From DASYRX01 sp036003845 (GTDB lineage Bacteria > Gemmatimonadota > Gemmatimonadetes > Gemmatimonadales > Gemmatimonadaceae): 8,520 nucleotides of DNA. The stretch is taken from contig DASYRX010000218.1 of assembly GCA_036003845.1 (NCBI GenBank), positions 1-8,520 on the forward strand, given 5' to 3'. Positions 5,922 to 8,520 of this stretch are shown piece by piece. Position 1 is the first letter of the stretch, and every line of letters begins with the position of its first letter. A program made the translations under genes and the position numbers. The notes under the pieces were generated by a model. That model was not told where the DNA came from, made no database searches, and worked only from the letters and a program-made list of their open reading frames with translations.

Positions 5922-7322
5922 TCAGAGCGAGCCGAGAAAACGCAACACCGCCGCACGCTCGGGCTTGGTCAAGTGGCGATAAAACTCGCGCGCGCCAAGC
6001 GCTTCACCGCCGTGCCATAGCACCGCTTCCTCCAGATTGCGGGCACGCCCGTCATGGAGGAAGCGCGTGTGGCCGGTGACGAACCCGGAGAGCCCGATCC
6101 CCCACAGCGGCGGCGTTCGCCATTCGCTGCCTGACGCGCGGAAATCCGGACGGCCATCGGCCAGGTCCGGTCCCATGTCGTGCAGCAGAAGGTCGCTGTA
6201 CGGATGAATCGTTAGGTGCGCCAGCTCGGGCTCCACCCCTGTGGCGCTCGTATGCAGCGTCGGCGCATGGCACGCCGAGCATCCGGCGCGTGCGAACAGC
6301 TCCGCGCCATGCTTGACGTCGATATCGTGCACGTTGCGTCGCGCGGGAACGGCCAGCGTGCTCGTGTAGAAAGCGACAGTTTGCACGTGGTGGAGCGTGA
6401 CGTCGGGTGCGTGCGGGCCACAGATCGGGTGCTGCAGCGCGCAGTTCTCGGTCGGCAGAAGCGGAGACGTGATGCCCACATCCTCGTTGTACGCCGTCGC
6501 CGTCTGAATGAGCAGCGATGCGGTGCTCGCCTTGTGTCCGAAGCGGCCGAGCCTGCGCCCTCCCGTGATGCCGCCGAAGACGACATTCGACTTGCCCGAG
6601 ATACCGTCGCTGTCACGATCGTTAGGGTCGGCGCGCATCAGGATTTCGGCGTCCGGCACGGCCTCGAGCAGCCCGAGCCCCACGATCTGCGGCGCGATGC
6701 GCGGCGAAAGCTGCGCGTTAGGCGGCAATTCGACGTAGGGTATGGCAATGCGATACGTCGGACGTTGCAGCTCGTATGTCGTGCCATCCTGAAACTGGCC
6801 CGGCACGCGTTCCAGCGTGATGTCCACCGTTCCTTCGGCGGTGAACCCGGCGATCGCGCGATTCTGCAGCTGGCCGCCGAAGCTCGGAATCGGTCGCGGC
6901 GGGTCGTCGACGAAGAGCGGCGGGACGCTCAAGCGGAAGAGCATGCCACGGTAGGCACGCGGTACGAGCGGCGGCTGGCCCCTGCCATTTTGCTCGTGAC
7001 AGGCGAAGCAGGACGTGTTGTTGAAGAGCGGGCCCAACCCCACGTTAGGCGCTGTCGGCGAGGCCGTGAGGCCGTCCAGGAATCCCAGGCTGAAGAGCGA
7101 ATCGCCGAGCTTGTGGCGATCGAGCCGCTCACCGGCGAGCGTGGAGATCGGCTGCTGGAACGCCCGGCCGGACGCGTCAAACGTCGTGGCCGTACCGGCG
7201 GACAACTCCGTTTCAGGTACGGCTGGAGAAAGCGTCGTCGCCGTGGAGTCGGCGCAGGCGATGCTCGCCGCGACAAGCGGCGTTAGGCAGCGCGCGAGCG
7301 TCGTGCGTGGAAAAGGCGCCAG
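5922..7322 (-). CDS. DUF1111-family di-heme c-type oxidoreductase, start uncertain
   Basis: A predicted exported di-heme protein of the DUF1111 / 'thiol oxidoreductase' family (putative peroxidase-like, function unproven). Counting from the CTG at 7322 it has 466 residues. They include two heme c motifs, CFACH (105-109) and CSACH (348-352), and family landmarks PLFNN (98-102), RFGHKA (260-265), VGITSP (282-287), LLLHDMGPDLADGR (378-391), EWRTPPLWGIGL (400-411), GHTRFLHDGRARNLEEA (417-433) and LWHGGEA (435-441). A lipoprotein-like signal (RCLTPLVAASIAC, Cys23) precedes the mature part. The start is odd: upstream of the mature protein this frame has no ATG, GTG or TTG until 7739, which would lie wholly inside msrQ. 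Candidates are CTG 7322 (gives a normal 23-residue signal, 40-bp overlap with msrQ), or ACG 7283 overlapping the msrQ stop (TAACG; signal too short). TTG 7205 would lose the signal. A sequence error or frameshift near 7283-7330 is the alternative. Confidence 0.85.
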   Translation of the reverse strand: MAPFPRTTLARCLTPLVAASIACADSTATTLSPAVPETELSAGTATTFDASGRAFQQPISTLAGERLDRHKLGDSLFSLGFLDGLTASPTAPNVGLGPLFNNTSCFACHEQNGRGQPPLVPRAYRGMLFRLSVPPLFVDDPPRPIPSFGGQLQNRAIAGFTAEGTVDITLERVPGQFQDGTTYELQRPTYRIAIPYVELPPNAQLSPRIAPQIVGLGLLEAVPDAEILMRADPNDRDSDGISGKSNVVFGGITGGRRLGRFGHKASTASLLIQTATAYNEDVGITSPLLPTENCALQHPICGPHAPDVTLHHVQTVAFYTSTLAVPARRNVHDIDVKHGAELFARAGCSACHAPTLHTSATGVEPELAHLTIHPYSDLLLHDMGPDLADGRPDFRASGSEWRTPPLWGIGLSGFVTGHTRFLHDGRARNLEEAVLWHGGEALGAREFYRHLTKPERAAVLRFLGSL

Positions 7323-8023
7323 CCGAGCAGCGCCGCAAAGGCGAGCGAGAAGAGAATCGGTGAAGTGACGTCGCGCTTGACCGACATCCAGAAATGGATG
7401 ACGCCCAACACGCAGGTGACGTAGATGAGGCGATGCAGCGCGTTCCAGCGCTTGCCGCCGAGTCGTCTGATCGAGGCTTTTGTCGACGTGACCGCGAGGG
7501 GCACGAGCAGCATCAGCGCCGTGAATCCAATCGTGATGTATATGCGTTTGCTGATGTCCTCCCAGATCTGCCCGAAGAGCAGCTGAAGGTCGAGCGTGAG
7601 ATAGAGGAGGAAATGGGTGCACGCGTAGCCGAACGCGAAGAGACCGAAAGTTCGCCGGTATTTGATGAGCCACCCCCAGCGCGTGATGGCGATGGCAGGG
7701 GTAATGGCAAGAGTAAGCGCCAGGAATCGGAGTATCCACTTCCCCGTGTAGTGTTCGATCTCTTTGACAGGTTCCGCGGTGAGGTAGCTAGTGCCGCGGA
7801 AGGCGTCGGAGTAGAGCGCGAGGCCTCCCCAGATGAAGGGGAGGCAGCAAAGAACGATGATGACCGCGTGGAGGTAGCGCGGTTCTTTGATGATGGCGGC
7901 GTTTTTACGGTTGGGGCGGGGTCGAGGAGGCGCCTTAGATTGAACAGCGGGGGGGGCCCCCCTCTCGGTTTCGGACTGCGTAGCTCGCGCCTCGTCCGCC
8001 TCGCTCCTCGCCCCTACGCCCAC
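7283..8023 (-). CDS. msrQ: MsrQ, heme-binding membrane subunit of periplasmic methionine sulfoxide reductase
   Basis: Integral membrane b-type heme protein that passes quinol (or flavin-derived) electrons to MsrP. Numbered from GTG 8023 it has 246 residues, with six hydrophobic segments at about 52-72, 97-115, 125-150, 161-179, 196-213 and 221-238. Landmarks are AEPVKEIEHYTGKW (83-96), His137 (YACTHFLLY), His197 (LHRLIYV) and His210 (VIHFWMSVK). Spacings of 60 and 13 between these histidines equal those of the heme-linked histidines of E. coli MsrQ as I recall them. I chose GTG 8023 because it overlaps the stop of a 31-codon frame (TAGTG) and has GGA 9 nt upstream; GTG 8077 is also in frame but sits in a hairpin loop without a ribosome site. 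About 50 residues precede the first membrane segment, Pro/Arg/Glu-rich and absent from E. coli MsrQ, and they include a G8C6 tract. The stop TAA is in CCTAACG and overlaps the di-heme frame. Confidence 0.94.
   Translation of the reverse strand: MGVGARSEADEARATQSETERGAPPAVQSKAPPRPRPNRKNAAIIKEPRYLHAVIIVLCCLPFIWGGLALYSDAFRGTSYLTAEPVKEIEHYTGKWILRFLALTLAITPAIAITRWGWLIKYRRTFGLFAFGYACTHFLLYLTLDLQLLFGQIWEDISKRIYITIGFTALMLLVPLAVTSTKASIRRLGGKRWNALHRLIYVTCVLGVIHFWMSVKRDVTSPILFSLAFAALLGWRLFHARRSRAA
7949..7962. repeat. G8C6 homopolymer pair inside the msrQ N-terminal extension
   Basis: Eight G (7949-7956) followed by six C (7957-7962) on the plus strand, containing the 12-bp palindrome GGGGGGCCCCCC. On the coding strand it encodes G-A-P-P in the non-conserved N-terminal region of MsrQ. 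Gain or loss of one base would cut the membrane domain off from both upstream GTG starts, because no ATG, GTG or TTG lies in frame between the tract and the first membrane segment. It may be a phase-variable site or an error-prone sequencing spot. Confidence 0.7.
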
Positions 8024-8107
8024 TAGTGACGTTCCAGCTCGAATCGCCAAATCGGCGATCGAGAGACGCCGGCACACTCAGGCGGCGTCGAACTTGTCGT
8101 CACTAGT
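8022..8107. repeat. inverted-repeat element with two inner hairpins at the msrP-msrQ junction
   Basis: A perfect 10-bp inverted repeat (ACTAGTGACG 8022-8031; CGTCACTAGT 8098-8107) encloses two more perfect stems. The first is ATCGCC 8043-8048 with GGCGAT 8054-8059 (5-nt loop). The second is GACGCCG 8065-8071 with CGGCGTC 8083-8089 (11-nt loop). Together they can form a three-way junction of about 86 nt. TTC 8032-8034 could add three pairs with GAA 8090-8092. The outer arm contains the palindrome CACTAGTG, whose CTAG core is usually rare in bacteria. It covers the junction where msrQ translation begins, so a role in coupling or mRNA stability is possible. Confidence 0.55.
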
Positions 8108-8118
8108 TGGACCGGCAT
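8023..8118 (-). CDS. possible 31-residue coupling/leader peptide between msrP and msrQ
   Basis: The msrP stop TAA (8120-8118) overlaps an ATG by one base (TAATG). From that ATG a frame of 31 codons runs to TAG (8025-8023), which overlaps by one base the GTG taken as the msrQ start (TAGTG). The peptide would begin MPVQLVTTSSTPPECAG and end WRFELERH; it has no membrane segment and I recognise no family. The exact overlap at both ends suggests translational coupling, with ribosomes leaving msrP crossing to msrQ through this short frame. The peptide itself may not matter. It could equally be chance: one such short open frame is not rare. Confidence 0.3.
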   Translation of the reverse strand: MPVQLVTTSSTPPECAGVSRSPIWRFELERH

Positions 8119-8520
8119 TAGTACAGCTTCCGCAGGTCCATTCCCGAGTACAGGCTCGCCACCTGATCGGCGTACCCGTTGAACATGAGCGTCTTACGCC
8201 GCCGGAACTCGCCCACGCGCCGCTCGGTCGCCTGGCTCCAGCGCGGATGGTCCACCGTCGGATTCACGTTCGCGTAAAAGCCGTACTCGTGGGGCGTCGC
8301 AATATTCCACGCCGTGCGCGGCTCCTTGTCAGTGAAACGAATGCGCACGATCGACTTGCACCCCTTGAAGCCATACTTCCACGGCACGATATGACGCAGC
8401 GGCGCGCCGTTCTGGTTAGGCAGCGTCTTTCCGTACAGTCCGACGGCAAAAATTGTCAGGGGATGCATCGCTTCGTCGAGACGCAAACCTTCGACGTACG
8501 GCCACTCGAGGTACGGCAGG
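8118..8520 (-). CDS. msrP: MsrP, molybdopterin catalytic subunit of periplasmic methionine sulfoxide reductase, C-terminal part
   Basis: The last 133 residues of MsrP (YedY family), which reduces methionine sulfoxide in oxidised periplasmic proteins using a molybdopterin cofactor and electrons from MsrQ. The fragment shows the family signature almost continuously: WPYVEGLRLDEAMHPLT, NQNGAPLRHIVPWKYGFKGCKSI, then EYGFYANVNPTVDHPRWSQA, and finally FNGYADQVASLYSGMDLRKLY at the C-terminus. E. coli MsrP is about 330 residues, so the Tat signal peptide and the Mo-coordinating cysteine lie beyond the right edge and cannot be checked. It ends with TAA 8120-8118, in a TAATG overlap with a short frame leading to msrQ. 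msrP and msrQ are normally one operon, as here. Related MsrPQ operons are induced by hypochlorite and, in E. coli, by copper; regulation cannot be read here because the promoter is outside the window. Confidence 0.95.
   Translation of the reverse strand, partial: LPYLEWPYVEGLRLDEAMHPLTIFAVGLYGKTLPNQNGAPLRHIVPWKYGFKGCKSIVRIRFTDKEPRTAWNIATPHEYGFYANVNPTVDHPRWSQATERRVGEFRRRKTLMFNGYADQVASLYSGMDLRKLY

Larger units (their letters stand above)
192..7287. repeat. dispersed 7-bp word CGTTAGG / CCTAACG, 14 copies
   Basis: CGTTAGG on plus starts at 192, 5108, 6210, 6620, 6716, 7043 and 7281. CCTAACG on plus starts at 377, 1100, 1703, 1793, 3404, 4143 and 5733. Ten are flanked to give the octamer CGTTAGGC/GCCTAACG or better. 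Near variants occur at 815 (CCTAACC), 1762 (CGTTAGC), 2075 (CTAACC) and 8414 (GGTTAGG). Copies are split 7:7 between strands and lie mostly inside genes, in several reading frames. About one copy would be expected by base composition (rough estimate assuming 62% GC). Function unknown. Confidence 0.8.

Noticed and set aside
5765..5956. Longer version of the cupredoxin protein starting upstream at 5956
   Set aside because: It would bury the signal peptide 64 residues inside and overlap the di-heme stop; the GGAG site points to ATG 5764.
6216..7286. Long plus-strand open frame (356 residues) opposite the di-heme gene
   Set aside because: Arg-rich composition typical of antisense GC-rich frames, no recognisable motif, and the opposite strand has two heme motifs and full family landmarks.
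7323..7739. In-frame ATG at 7739 as the start of the di-heme gene (605 residues)
   Set aside because: The extra residues are a His/Arg/Pro-rich out-of-frame translation of msrQ, with no domain or signal character, and would overlap the well-supported msrQ by about 450 bp.
7394..8026. Plus-strand open frame (210 residues) opposite msrQ
   Set aside because: Charged low-complexity shadow; msrQ on the other strand has six membrane segments and conserved histidines.
8024..8077. GTG at 8077 as the msrQ start
   Set aside because: No ribosome site, lies in a predicted hairpin loop, and adds 18 residues without family support; kept as an alternative in the msrQ entry.
1..8520. tRNA, rRNA, CRISPR array, insertion sequence or phage genes
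   Set aside because: I saw no cloverleaf, no regularly spaced direct repeats, and no transposase, integrase or phage-like protein in any frame.

Overview
The window is GC-rich bacterial chromosome with tightly packed genes, almost all on the minus strand, and no sign of phage, insertion sequences, RNA genes or CRISPR. Both ends cut through genes. The envelope-localised redox proteins (two predicted lipoproteins, a periplasmic MsrP/MsrQ pair, a di-heme protein, a cupredoxin) point to a diderm, aerobically respiring bacterium. A Gemmatimonadota-like source is my best guess from overall gene style, but that is weak inference and no phylogenetic marker here settles it.

Layout, left to right. 1-2064 (minus): 5' three quarters of sucA, the E1 subunit of 2-oxoglutarate dehydrogenase. 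2118-3383 (minus): a soluble GAF-type sensor histidine kinase without a response regulator nearby. 3405-4592 (minus): a THUMP-domain SAM-dependent RNA methyltransferase of the RlmL/YpsC type. These three lie head to tail (gaps 53 and 21 bp) and could be one transcript, methyltransferase first. 4628-5113 (plus): a small unrecognised lipoprotein, divergent from the methyltransferase. 5140-5189: a strong hairpin between convergent genes. 5201-5764 (minus): a type-1 copper (cupredoxin) lipoprotein. 5922-about 7322 (minus): a DUF1111-family di-heme c-type oxidoreductase whose start is unclear. 7283-8023 (minus): msrQ, the heme membrane subunit of the periplasmic methionine sulfoxide reductase. 8118-8520 (minus): the 3' part of msrP, the molybdopterin catalytic subunit.

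The right half reads as one envelope redox locus transcribed msrP -> msrQ -> di-heme protein -> cupredoxin lipoprotein. MsrPQ repairs oxidised methionines outside the cytoplasm using quinone-pool electrons; the di-heme protein and cupredoxin could exchange electrons or handle peroxide/copper stress in the same compartment. Their co-location is seen; the functional coupling is inferred.

The most unusual signals are (a) a 7-bp word, CGTTAGG/CCTAACG, present 14 times, in both orientations and in several reading frames, supplying rare TTA codons and three stop codons; (b) a structured msrP-msrQ junction in which a 31-codon frame is joined to msrP by TAATG and to a GTG start of msrQ by TAGTG, folded inside a 10-bp inverted repeat; (c) a G8C6 tract in the msrQ N-terminal region; and (d) a di-heme gene with no ATG/GTG/TTG start in a sensible place.
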